The translations under genes and the position numbers were made by a program. Of a stretch of 23,576 bases of DNA, positions 1-7,025 are shown one piece after another (the stretch's first letter is position 1; each line of letters opens with the position of its first letter). The notes beneath the pieces were generated by a model that had not been told where the DNA came from, made no database searches, and saw only the letters and a program-made list of their open reading frames with translations. This stretch comes from Kitasatospora phosalacinea. Its GTDB lineage: Bacteria > Actinomycetota > Actinomycetes > Streptomycetales > Streptomycetaceae. The stretch is from positions 1 to 23,576 of the forward strand of contig NZ_JNYE01000117.1 in assembly GCF_000717185.1 (NCBI RefSeq). Direction: 5' to 3'.

Positions 1-730
1 CACGCTCTCCAGCGCCCTGGGCAGCGCCGTCCGCACCCACCGGCTCCCCTTCAACGCGGCCCAGCCCCTGCCCATGCGCCGGCCCCGCGCCGACGAGCGA
101 GTGCCCTGGAGCGCGGAGCAGGCCGTCGACTTCCTCGCCCACTGCCGAAACGTCGACCCCGCCTTCGCCGACCTCTTCGAGAGCATCATCGGCACCGGGC
201 TACGGCTGGGAGAGGCACTCGGCCTTCAACGTCCCTGCGTTCGCATCGACGAGCGCGTCATGTTCATACGCCACACGCTGTCCGCGATCGACAACCACGA
301 ACTCGTCCTGACCGCACCGAAGACGAAGAAGAGCCGCAACTGGGTGCCCCTGTCCGAGCGCGTCGCCGGAGCACCGCCACCGTCAACGGCCACGTCTTCC
401 AGGGCGCGGACGGCAAGCCCCTCCACCCGGCCGCGGTCCGCCGGCGCTTCCACGAGCTACGCGAGCAGGCCGGACTCCCCCACGTCACCATCCACGACCT
501 GCGACACCTCGCCGCCACCCTCGCCCTGGAAGGCCATCTCGAAGACGTTGCGGCACTCCACCCTGTCGACCACCGCGAACATCTACAGCCACCTCACCTG
601 GGACGTCGCCATGGCCGCAGTCCACACCATCGAAGACAGACTCCGCCTCGTCGAGGCCCGCGCGCATGGCGTTGACACCCCCGCCCCCAGCGGCGCTGCA
701 CCAACCCCGCTCTTCAGCCACGCCGCCTGA
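1..730 (+). pseudogene. Tyrosine recombinase (phage/ICE integrase), 5'-truncated by the window and frameshifted
   Basis: The open frame is already running at base 2, so the N-terminal part lies outside the window. It shows the end of a core-binding domain (TLSSALGSAV, bases 2-31) and then the first catalytic Arg motif TGLRLGEA (about 221-244). After WVPLSERV (about 343-366) the frame is lost. Family-like sequence (VNGHVFQGADGKPLHP, then HDLRHLAATLAL with the second catalytic box at 493-507) continues in another frame until about 530. It returns to the first frame as ISKTLRHSTLSTTANIYSHL, which carries the third basic residue and the catalytic Tyr. Both junctions appear to have lost bases, since spacer residues usual in this family are missing. 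I infer an inactivated integrase of an actinomycete integrative element or phage. Sequencing error cannot be excluded, but two separate events argue for decay. The gene points toward the 3' end of the neighbouring tRNA-Pro gene, the usual arrangement for a tRNA-integrated element. Confidence 0.85.
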
Positions 731-1024
731 CGGCTACGCAGTCGCGCGCTACACCAGGGGCACGCAAAACACCGGGCAGCCGGTCCACAGCTGACGTCTC
801 CTCAAGCGACCGCCCACAAGCGGATGCCCCGGGTCTCACAGGCCTGCCCGCCCACAGAAGAATCAACGCCACTCCGACGCCGAACCAAGCCCGAACGACC
901 CGCCAGCCGCGCTCATCTCGCCTACCGAGGAGAGAACGTCACCCCAAGGCGCTCACGAGCGTAGGACGTACCCTCGGAGCATGGCGTTAACGAGCGTTCA
1001 CGACCACACTGCGACCACTACAGC
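731..1024. other. Non-coding stretch between the integrase remnant and the tRNA terminator
   Basis: I see no convincing gene here. There is a short direct repeat of ACGAGCGT (around 956-963 and 990-997). It could be an integrase arm site or chance. I did not find a second copy of the tRNA 3' end that would mark an att site. Confidence 0.5.
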
Positions 1025-1059
1025 AAAAGGCCGTCTCCGCTGTTCAGCGAAAACGGCCT
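1025..1059 (-). terminator. Rho-independent terminator of the tRNA-Pro gene
   Basis: On the minus strand a perfect 7-bp outer stem (AGGCCGT/ACGGCCT, 1053-1059 with 1028-1034) and an inner CGCTG/CAGCG stem form a long hairpin, followed directly by TTTT (1028-1025). It begins about 20 nt beyond the tRNA 3' end, in the right orientation for it. Confidence 0.8.
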
Positions 1060-1079
1060 CCGACCTGCGTAAACGCCGG

Positions 1080-1153
<74 letters not shown>

Positions 1154-1300
1154 TGGTCGTCCGCCCGGTGGCCCTGGTGGGCTCCTTGGCTTTCTGACCT
1201 TGCCCCCGATCTCTCGGCGACGTGGAAAACAATACAGCACGTCGGGGGGTGCTCGCTGCCAGGTTTCGGGGGTGTGGCGGGTGGGTGGGGTCGCGGGTGG

Positions 1301-2596
1301 TCAGGGGGTGGGGTGGCGGGCGTCGTAGCGGAGGAAGGCGGGGCGGCGGGCGGCGAGGTAGAGGACGGCGGCGACGCAGGCGAGGCCGCCGGTGAGGATG
1401 GAGACGGTGGGGCTGGTGAGGGTGGCGACGGTGCCGGATTCGAAGTCGCCGAGGCGGGGGCCGCCTGCGACGACGACGATGAAGATGCCCTGGAGGCGTC
1501 CGCGCATTTCGTCGGGGGCGGCGACCTGCATCATCGTGTTGCGGAAGATCATCGAGACGGTGTCGGCGCAGCCGGCCGCGGCGAGCAGGAGCAGGCCGAG
1601 CGGGAGGTTGTGGACGACGCCGAAGGCGGCGATGGCGAGGCCCCAGGCGGCGACGGAGGCGAGGACGGCGACGCCGTGGCGGTGGATGCGGCCGATCCAG
1701 CCGGAGAAGAGGCCGCCCGCGAGGGCGCCGATGGCGGGGGCGGCGGCGAGCAGGCCGACGGTGCCGGCGTCGCCGCCGTAGAAGGGGAGGACGATCGCGG
1801 GGAAGAGGGCGCGCGGGAGGCCGAAGATCATGGCGGCGAGGTCGGCGGCGAAGGAGGTCCGCAGGTTGGGCCGGCTGCGCAGGAAGCGCAGGCCGTCGAG
1901 GACGGTGGCGCGCTTGCCGGTGGTGGTCTGCGGGCGCATCGCGGGCAGGCGCCACATCGCGTAGAGGGTGGCGGCGAAGGCGACGGTGTCGATCAGGTAG
2001 GCGCTCTGCGCGCCGTACGCGGCGACGGCGACGCCGCCGAGGAGCGGGCCGACGGTCTGGCCGAGGTTCATGCCGACGGTGTTGAGGGCGTTGGCGGCGG
2101 GCAGCTGCTCGCGCGGGACGAGCCGCGGGATCATCGAGGAGCGGGCGGGCGAGCTGACCGCGAAGAAGCCGCCCTGGAGGGCGACGGCGACGTAGAGCAG
2201 GACGATGGAGCCGAGGTCGAGCAGGGCCTGGGCGGCGAGCAGCGCGGAGACGGCGGCGAGGCCGCCGGAGCCGATCAGGCCGAGGCGGCGGCGGTCGACG
2301 CGGTCGGCGATGGCGCCGCCGTAGAGGCCGAAGACGACCAGTGGCACCAGGGAGCAGATGCCGACCAGTCCGGTGAGGAAGGTGGACCCGGTGAGGTCGA
2401 AGACCTGGATGCCGACCGCGAGGGCGGTCATCTGCTGGCCGATCGAGGAGACGGTCTGCCCGAACCAGAGCCGCCGGTAGTCGGGGCTCTGCCGCAGCGG
2501 GGTGAGGTCGGCGAAGGCTCCGCGGGTGAGGCGGCGCAGCCCCGTCGGGGCGGGTCGGGGCGGCGGGGACGGGCGGGAGGGTGTTTCGGTGGGCAC
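1301..2596 (-). CDS. MFS transporter, probable drug/metabolite exporter
   Basis: This is a 431-residue membrane protein of the major facilitator superfamily, closest in look to the DHA3/EntS-like proton-driven exporters. About twelve hydrophobic segments follow the SPDYRRLWFGQTVSSIGQQM amphipathic start. The loop after the second segment carries the motif-A-like GGAIADRVDRRR, and a second GRIHRHG loop lies mid-protein. The GTG at 2596 is chosen because it gives an N-terminus of usual length (about 45 residues before the first membrane segment). An ATG at 2665 would add 23 residues, and neither has a strong SD. It lies downstream of a TetR gene on the same strand (146 nt), so I infer that the regulator controls this exporter. 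The substrate cannot be read from the sequence. Confidence 0.9.
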   Translation of the reverse strand: MPTETPSRPSPPPRPAPTGLRRLTRGAFADLTPLRQSPDYRRLWFGQTVSSIGQQMTALAVGIQVFDLTGSTFLTGLVGICSLVPLVVFGLYGGAIADRVDRRRLGLIGSGGLAAVSALLAAQALLDLGSIVLLYVAVALQGGFFAVSSPARSSMIPRLVPREQLPAANALNTVGMNLGQTVGPLLGGVAVAAYGAQSAYLIDTVAFAATLYAMWRLPAMRPQTTTGKRATVLDGLRFLRSRPNLRTSFAADLAAMIFGLPRALFPAIVLPFYGGDAGTVGLLAAAPAIGALAGGLFSGWIGRIHRHGVAVLASVAAWGLAIAAFGVVHNLPLGLLLLAAAGCADTVSMIFRNTMMQVAAPDEMRGRLQGIFIVVVAGGPRLGDFESGTVATLTSPTVSILTGGLACVAAVLYLAARRPAFLRYDARHPTP

Positions 2597-2712
2597 CCCG
2601 CCATGCTCGTCCAGCCGTTCGACGGCCGTGCGGGCGGGGTACGGGTGGACATCCTCCGGCAACATTCCGCGGCGACGCCCGGGGGCGACGCACCATGGAC
2701 GCCCCGCGTTCC

Positions 2713-2744
2713 CGTGCCCCCGCGCCCCCGCGCCCCCGCGCCTC
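2713..2744. repeat. 8-bp tandem repeat, about four copies, at the TetR stop codon
   Basis: Units are CGTGCCCC, CGCGCCCC, CGCGCCCC and CGCGCCTC. The last unit enters the stop codon of the TetR gene (minus strand, 2743-2745). The array sits between the TetR gene and the MFS gene. Confidence 0.75.
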
Positions 2745-3369
2745 AGGCTCGCAGCAGGGTGCAGGTGAGGAGCGCGGCGAGCCGGTCGTCGAGGGGTTCG
2801 CGGGTGGCGAGCAGCCGGTACCAGAGGAGGCCGAAGGCGAGGTCGACGGCGGTGGCGGGGGTGAGCTGGGGGGCGAGGGCGTCGGCGGCGTGGGCACGGG
2901 CGAGCAGGGTGCCGAGGGCTTCGCGGCGCGGGTTCAGCAGGGTGTCGCGGAAGCGTTCGCCGAAGGCGGGGTCGATCTGGGCCTCGGCCATCAGGGCGCG
3001 CAGGGCGTCGCCGGTGGGTGGGGTGGCGGCGGCGAAGGTGGCGGCGAGGAAGGCGTGCAGGTCGGCGGCGTGGTCGCCGGTGTCGGGCAGCGGGATGCGC
3101 CGGCGGGCGTGGGCGGTGAGCGCTTCGAGCAGGACGTCGGCCTTGCCGGGCCACCAGCGGTAGACGGTCTGCTTGCCGGTGCTGGCCCGGGCGGCGATGC
3201 CCTCGACGGTGAGGCGGGCGTACCCGGCCTCGCCGAGCAGCTCGTACGCGGCGGCGAGGATCGCGCGGCGGCTCTCCTCGCTGCGTCGGCGGCCCGGCCG
3301 TACGGGAGTTGACGTCTCGTCGGCCGGTTCGGCCGGTTCTCGGTTCGCTTGCTCGATCACGGCGTCCAC
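2743..3369 (-). CDS. TetR/AcrR-family transcriptional regulator
   Basis: This 208-residue protein has an N-terminal TetR helix-turn-helix at about residues 32-78 (SRRAILAAAYELLGEAGYARL, then VEGIAARASTGKQTVYRWW). The helical C-terminal half is the ligand-binding/dimerisation part and resembles the TetR_C_11-type domain. The start is GTG at 3369. A TAAGGT hexamer at 3378-3373 could act as a -10 and would put the transcript start on the start codon (leaderless). The same bases also offer AAGG as an SD, so this is unresolved. The gene is divergent from the SDR gene (119 nt between starts) and upstream of the MFS exporter on its own strand. The likely job is repression of both and of itself, with a small-molecule inducer. 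No ligand can be named. Confidence 0.92.
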   Translation of the reverse strand: MDAVIEQANREPAEPADETSTPVRPGRRRSEESRRAILAAAYELLGEAGYARLTVEGIAARASTGKQTVYRWWPGKADVLLEALTAHARRRIPLPDTGDHAADLHAFLAATFAAATPPTGDALRALMAEAQIDPAFGERFRDTLLNPRREALGTLLARAHAADALAPQLTPATAVDLAFGLLWYRLLATREPLDDRLAALLTCTLLRA

Positions 3370-3377
3370 GCTACCTT

Positions 3378-3408
3378 AATTCGAGACGAGACGTCGCGGT
3401 TCGAAATT
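3378..3408. promoter_or_regulatory. Candidate TetR operator between the divergent TetR and SDR genes
   Basis: AATTCGA (3378-3384) and TCGAAATT (3401-3408) form an imperfect inverted repeat around GACGAGACGTC (3385-3395). That 11-mer recurs as its exact reverse complement, GACGTCTCGTC, at 3311-3321 inside the start of the TetR gene. The position, overlapping the putative TetR promoter, suits an autorepressor. Confidence 0.4.
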
Positions 3409-3430
3409 GCGGACCGGCGGCTCGCCCGGA

Positions 3431-3473
3431 CCGACGAACGCACGTCGACGGAACGCACGTCCACGGAACACCT
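3431..3473. repeat. 15-bp direct repeat, about 2.9 copies, in the SDR leader
   Basis: Units are CCGACGAACGCACGT, CGACGGAACGCACGT and CCACGGAACACCT, ending just before the SDR ribosome binding site GGGGAGAG. This may be a slippage array or tandem half-sites for a regulator. Confidence 0.65.
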
Positions 3474-3488
3474 GGGGAGAGAGCACAC

Positions 3489-4208
3489 ATGAGCGAGCGC
3501 ACTGCACTGGTCGTCGGCGGCACCTCCGGCATCGGGCTGGCCACCGCCCGCCAACTGCGCGCCGAGGGTGCCGTGGTGCACGTGGCGGGCCGCAGCAAGG
3601 AGCGCCTGGAGGCGCTCGCGGTGAGCGACCCGGAGCTGATCGGGCACCGGGCGGACGGCGGCGACCGCGAACAGGTCACCGAAGTCCTGGAGACCATCGG
3701 CACCCTGGACTGGCTGGTGGTCGCACTGAGCGGCGCCGAGGGCGCGGGACCGTTCGCGGAACTCGACCTCGGCGCCCTGCACGGCGCCTTCGAGGCCAAG
3801 TTCTGGGGGCAGTTGACCACGGTGCAGGCCGCACTGCCGCACCTGTCCGAGAGCGGATCGGTCACCCTGGTCACCGCGATCTCGGCGCGCACCGGCATGC
3901 CGGGCACCGCCGGACTGGCCGCGGTGAACGGGGCCCTGGAGGCGATGGTCCGGCCGCTGGCCGTGGAGTTGGCCCCGCGCCGGATCAACGCCGTCTCCCC
4001 CGGCCTGGTCGACACCCCGTGGTGGAGCGGCCTGCCGCAGGACGCCCGGGAGGCCTACTTCGCCCAGGCTGCCGCCCAGTTGCCGACCCGACGGATCGCC
4101 TCCGCGGAGGACGTCGCCGAGGTGGTCGTGCTCGCCGCGACCAACCGCAACCTCACCGGCACCGTCCTGGAGGCCGACGGCGGCCTGCGCCTCACCACCA
4201 TCAACTGA
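3489..4208 (+). CDS. Short-chain dehydrogenase/reductase-like protein lacking the YxxxK motif
   Basis: This 239-residue Rossmann-fold protein has a cofactor motif at residues 10-16 (GGTSGIG) and an SDR-like tail (RINAVSPGLVDTPWW, then EDVAEVVVLAATN and LTGTVLEADGG). In the classical SDR active site the Tyr and Lys of YxxxK lie after the strand ending in Ser. Here the matching stretch is GLAAVNGALEAM, so Tyr is replaced by Leu143 and Lys by Asn147. The NNAG-type motif is also changed (ALSGAEG). It therefore may bind NAD(P)(H) but is unlikely to do ordinary SDR chemistry. A lineage-specific mechanism or a sensing role is possible. The ATG at 3489 is supported by GGGGAGAG about 8 nt upstream. 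It is divergent from the TetR gene, which probably controls it. Confidence 0.88.
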   Translation: MSERTALVVGGTSGIGLATARQLRAEGAVVHVAGRSKERLEALAVSDPELIGHRADGGDREQVTEVLETIGTLDWLVVALSGAEGAGPFAELDLGALHGAFEAKFWGQLTTVQAALPHLSESGSVTLVTAISARTGMPGTAGLAAVNGALEAMVRPLAVELAPRRINAVSPGLVDTPWWSGLPQDAREAYFAQAAAQLPTRRIASAEDVAEVVVLAATNRNLTGTVLEADGGLRLTTIN

Positions 4209-4260
4209 CCAGCGCCGTCAACTGATCCGCGCCGCCAACCGCCCGGCGCCGTCAACCGGC
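4201..4260. repeat. 17-bp imperfect tandem repeat, about 3.5 copies, spanning the SDR stop codon
   Basis: Units begin at 4201, 4218, 4235 and 4252, with the pattern TCAACTGACCAGCGCCG, TCAACTGATCCGCGCCG, CCAACCGCCCGGCGCCG, TCAACCGGC. The first unit contains the last codons and the TGA stop of the SDR gene. Confidence 0.8.
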
Positions 4261-4277
4261 AGCCCTTCGGGGCGAGT

Positions 4278-4979
4278 TCACCGGGCGGCCAGCGCCGTGG
4301 TCTGCGCGTATCCGATGATGTGGCTGCCCATCGTAAACGCGGTGACGGTCGGCGGCGTGGCGGCGGGCAGCGCCAGGCTCGGCGTGTCCAGGGCGTAGAC
4401 GGTGATCCGGTAGCGGTGGGTGCGGTCGCCGACCGGCGGGCACGGGCCCAAGTAGCCTTGCGCACCGGCCGCGTTGGTGCCGACCACCGCACCGGTCGGC
4501 GGGGTCTGCGACAGGCCGGTGGTGGTGGCGGGCACGTCCCAGACCAGCCAGTGCCAGAATCCGGAACCGGTCGGCGCGTCCGGGTCGAACATGGTGACAG
4601 CGAAGCTCTTGGTCCCGGCCGGGGCACCGCGCCAGTTCAGCCGCAGCGGCTGGTTGCCGCCGTCGCAGCCGAACGAGTTCGCCCAGTTCGCGTCCGGGAA
4701 ACGGCCGTTGGCCAGGTCGGGGCTGCTCACGGTGAACTGCGCCGCCCCCGCCGGGACCCCGGCCCGGACCGAGACCCGTCCGAAGTCCCCCACCTCGCCG
4801 CGCACTCGGGCACTCGAATCGCCGACTCCCAGCAGTGTCAGGGCAGTTGCAGCGGACAACAGGACGGCTGCGGCACGGAACGGGCGCGACCGCAGCACAG
4901 CGGACGGAGCCGGAGCCGGAGACGAAGACGGGGCAGGAGGCGAAGAGGAAGCAGGGGCGGTGCGGGCGGAACGTGACAT
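4278..4979 (-). CDS. Secreted YbhB/YbcL-type PEBP-family (Raf kinase inhibitor-like) protein
   Basis: This 233-residue protein is a phosphatidylethanolamine-binding-protein homologue. The family signatures are present: MFDPDAPTGSGFWHW (residues 130-144) with the DPDAP box, and GPCPPVGDRTHRY (178-190) with the GPCPP and HRY anion-pocket residues. The C-terminal HIIGYA is also family-like. The N-terminus is long: a Ser/Pro/Ala-rich stretch of about 28 residues, then basic residues and a hydrophobic segment (about 36-51), consistent with a signal peptide or membrane anchor. The ATG at 4979 is preceded by GGGAGA at about 9 nt. Bacterial members have no settled biochemical role, so I give none. 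The gene is divergent from an MmyB-type regulator that may control it. Confidence 0.9.
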   Translation of the reverse strand: MSRSARTAPASSSPPAPSSSPAPAPSAVLRSRPFRAAAVLLSAATALTLLGVGDSSARVRGEVGDFGRVSVRAGVPAGAAQFTVSSPDLANGRFPDANWANSFGCDGGNQPLRLNWRGAPAGTKSFAVTMFDPDAPTGSGFWHWLVWDVPATTTGLSQTPPTGAVVGTNAAGAQGYLGPCPPVGDRTHRYRITVYALDTPSLALPAATPPTVTAFTMGSHIIGYAQTTALAAR

Positions 4980-5011
4980 GGCGCGGAATCTCCCAGCGGT
5001 CGTCGGGTTCG

Positions 5012-5037
5012 GCGTGCTCTGGCACGCTCTGGCGTGC
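5012..5037. promoter_or_regulatory. Triple half-site dyad between the PEBP and MmyB-like genes
   Basis: Three 6-bp half-sites GCGTGC, GCACGC and GCGTGC alternate in orientation, each separated by the same TCTG, giving a 10-bp period (one helical turn). It sits 33 nt upstream of the PEBP start and 115 nt upstream of the regulator start. A candidate operator for the neighbouring regulator. Confidence 0.45.
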
Positions 5038-5151
5038 GACGCCCACTCTCGCCCGCCGCCCGCACCCCGGGGAGACCTTCCGGATGCTGGCACTCGGCGT
5101 ACCAGCCTCGGCGCTGGACGTCCGCCCCGACCGGCGCCGATGATCGGGGGC

Positions 5152-6036
5152 ATGACCGAGCACGTACCGCCCCGCCAGGCCGAGCTGGCCGCCTTCCTCC
5201 GGGCCAAGCGCGCCCGCCTGCAGCCCGAGGAGGCCGGGCTGCCGCGCGGGCCGCGCCGCCGCACCCCGGGGCTGCGCCGCCAGGAGGTCGCCCAGCTCGC
5301 CGCCGTGAGCGTCGAGTGGTACGTACGCCTGGAGCAGGGACGGGTCGGCACCCCGGGCACCGCCGTCCTGGACGCCCTCGCCGAGGCCCTGCGCCTCACC
5401 GCGGACGAGCACCGGCACCTGCACCTGCTCGCCCGCGGGGAGACCCCCGTCCTCCCCGCGGGCAGCTCCCGGCAGCCCGCTGACGTCCGCACGTCGCTGC
5501 GCCAACTCCTGGACGGCATACCACTGTTCCCCGCCTACCTGACCGACCACCGGCTCGACGTGCTGGCCCACAACGCGGCCGCCCGCGCCCTGTTCGGCCC
5601 CGGGTTCGGCAGCGGGCTCGCCGGCAACACCGCCCGCATGCTCTTCCGCGACCCGGCCACCCGCACCGCCCAGCTCGACTGGACCCGGGTCGCCCGCGAG
5701 ACCGTCGGCCACCTCCGCACCGCCGCCGCCCGCCACCCCGACGACCCCCAGCTGGCCGCGCTGATCACCGAACTCCGCTCCCACAGCCACGAGTTCACCC
5801 TCTGGTGGAACGACCACACCGTGCTCGAACGCTCCACCGGCACCAAGCGCGTCCGCCACCCCGAGGCGGGCGAACTCCGCCTCCACTACGACATCCTCAC
5901 CACCGGCCCCCACCACCTCTTCACCCTCACCCCCGCCGACCCGGCCACCGACCGCACCCTCCGCCACCTCGTCACCACCCACACCGCCGCCCTCACCGCC
6001 ACGCACACCACCGTCCGCCCGATCACCGCCGCCTGA
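5152..6036 (+). CDS. MmyB-like helix-turn-helix transcriptional regulator
   Basis: This 294-residue protein begins with an XRE-type helix-turn-helix at about residues 8-80. It has the signature of this actinomycete family, RRRTPGLRRQEVAQLAAVSVEWYVRLEQGR, in which the recognition helix lies near VSVEWYVRLE. Residues from about 110 to 290 form the MmyB-type PAS-like ligand-binding domain: LLDGIPLFPAYLTDHRLDVLAHN, then a LFRDPATR segment and the WWNDH box. Such domains bind fatty acids or similar ligands in characterised members. The ATG at 5152 is chosen. An in-frame ATG at 5140 is possible and lacks an SD, while GGGGG precedes 5152 very closely. It is divergent from the PEBP gene and probably regulates it and itself. 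Confidence 0.92.
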   Translation: MTEHVPPRQAELAAFLRAKRARLQPEEAGLPRGPRRRTPGLRRQEVAQLAAVSVEWYVRLEQGRVGTPGTAVLDALAEALRLTADEHRHLHLLARGETPVLPAGSSRQPADVRTSLRQLLDGIPLFPAYLTDHRLDVLAHNAAARALFGPGFGSGLAGNTARMLFRDPATRTAQLDWTRVARETVGHLRTAAARHPDDPQLAALITELRSHSHEFTLWWNDHTVLERSTGTKRVRHPEAGELRLHYDILTTGPHHLFTLTPADPATDRTLRHLVTTHTAALTATHTTVRPITAA

Positions 6037-6038
6037 GC

Positions 6039-6069
6039 GTGCCGCCCGGCACCCGGCTGCCCGGGCAGC
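6039..6069. terminator. Hairpins downstream of the MmyB-like gene
   Basis: GTGCCG/CGGCAC (6039-6044 with 6047-6052) and the perfect palindrome GCTGCCCGGGCAGC (6056-6069) follow the stop codon by 3 nt. There is no T run, as is common for high-GC terminators. They lie between convergent genes and could serve either strand. Confidence 0.4.
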
Positions 6070-6084
6070 TCGCCCCCTCGGGCG

Positions 6085-6165
6085 GCCCACCGCCCGGGGT
6101 AGCCCACCGCCCGGGTAGCCCACCACCCAGGCAGCCGAGTGACCGGGGTAGCCGAGTGACCGACC
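6085..6165. repeat. 16-17-bp imperfect tandem repeat, five copies, between convergent genes
   Basis: Units start at 6085, 6102, 6118, 6134 and 6151. The first three follow GCCCACCGCCCGGGGTA and the last two follow GCCGAGTGACCGGGGTA. The array ends 14 nt before the stop codon of the DJ-1-like gene (6180). Confidence 0.85.
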
Positions 6166-6179
6166 GACTCCGGTCCGCC

Positions 6180-6878
6180 TCAGCCCAGTTGCTTCAGCAG
6201 CTCCTGCGCCAGCGGGGCCGAGGAGGCCGGGTTCTGGCCGGTCACCAGGTTGCCGTCGACGACGACGTGCGGGGTCCAGGGGGCGGCGGTGTCGAGGAGG
6301 AGACCCGCTTCGGCGAGGCGGGTCTGGAGGAGCCACGGGGCCCGGTCGGCGAGGCCGGCCAGGGTCTCCTCGGCATCGGTGAAGGCGGCGATGCGGCGAC
6401 CGGCGAAGGCGTTGCGGCCGGTGGCCGGGTCGACGGCGGCGAGCAGGGCGGCCGGGCCGTGGCAGACCACGGCAAGGGGCTTGCCCGAGGCGAGGGCGCG
6501 GACGAGCAGGCGGCCGGAGTCGGCGTCCCGGGCGAGGTCCTCCATCGGGCCGTGCCCGCCGGGGTAGAGGACGGCGTCGTAGTCGTCGAGGTCGACGTCG
6601 GCGATGGCCAGCGGCCGGTCGAGTTCGGTCATCTCGGCCAGGGTGTCGGCGAGTTCGCGGGCCTGCTCGGCGCCGCCGTTGGCGTCGGGTCCGAGACTGG
6701 CCGGGTCGACGGGCGGGACGACGCCGCCGGGCGTGGCGACGACCACCTGGTGGCCGGCCCCGCGCAGGGCGCGGTACGGGGCGGCGGCCTCCTCCGCCCA
6801 GTAGCCGGTGGGGTGTTCGGTGCCGTCATTGAGGGTCCAGCGGTCGGCGCCGGTCATCACGAACAGGATCTTCGACAT
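6180..6878 (-). CDS. DJ-1/PfpI (type 1 glutamine amidotransferase-like) protein, Hsp31-like
   Basis: This 232-residue cytoplasmic protein of the DJ-1/PfpI superfamily has the nucleophile elbow AVVCHGPAAL with Cys139-His140, the acidic residue region GYWAEE (25-30) and YPGGHGPMEDL (105-115). This matches the Hsp31-like subgroup, whose members are reported as chaperones, glyoxalase-III-type hydratases or stress proteins. I would not choose among these activities from sequence. The start ATG at 6878 has a clear GGAGGA SD about 7 nt upstream. It is divergent from a LysR gene across 147 nt that contain repeated CATCGG half-sites, so it is the probable LysR target. Confidence 0.92.
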   Translation of the reverse strand: MSKILFVMTGADRWTLNDGTEHPTGYWAEEAAAPYRALRGAGHQVVVATPGGVVPPVDPASLGPDANGGAEQARELADTLAEMTELDRPLAIADVDLDDYDAVLYPGGHGPMEDLARDADSGRLLVRALASGKPLAVVCHGPAALLAAVDPATGRNAFAGRRIAAFTDAEETLAGLADRAPWLLQTRLAEAGLLLDTAAPWTPHVVVDGNLVTGQNPASSAPLAQELLKQLG

Positions 6879-6943
6879 CTCGCGTTCCTCCGGGGAGCGG
6901 GCTGGTGCGTCGTGCTTGCACCCCGACCGTAGACCGGACGAGC

Positions 6944-6991
6944 CATCGGTATCCAATGAGCACGCCGATGGCACCCATCGGTTGTCCGATG
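6944..6991. promoter_or_regulatory. Cluster of CATCGG/CCGATG half-sites, candidate LysR operator
   Basis: CATCGG (6944-6949), CCAATG (6953-6958), CCGATG (6965-6970), CATCGG (6976-6981) and CCGATG (6986-6991) form nested dyads, including the perfect CATCGG-TTGT-CCGATG. LysR-type regulators bind several such dyads between divergent genes, and this cluster lies 35 nt upstream of the LysR start. Confidence 0.6.
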
Positions 6992-7025
6992 CCTCGTCCT
7001 CCCGCTCCGGCAGTACGCTCGCCCG

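Noticed and set aside
1154..1300. Promoter of the tRNA gene (TGTATTGT on the minus strand near 1230-1237)
   Set aside because: The extended -10-like sequence is suggestive, but no convincing -35 is present at the right distance.
1274..3163. Plus-strand 629-residue open frame opposite the MFS and TetR genes
   Set aside because: The composition is almost only Gly, Glu, Ala and Asp, the usual opposite-strand shadow in high-GC DNA. The minus-strand reading gives clear membrane segments and a TetR helix-turn-helix.
6085..6165. Possible CRISPR array
   Set aside because: Units are contiguous 16-17-mers without unique spacers, and no cas genes are present. It is a tandem repeat.
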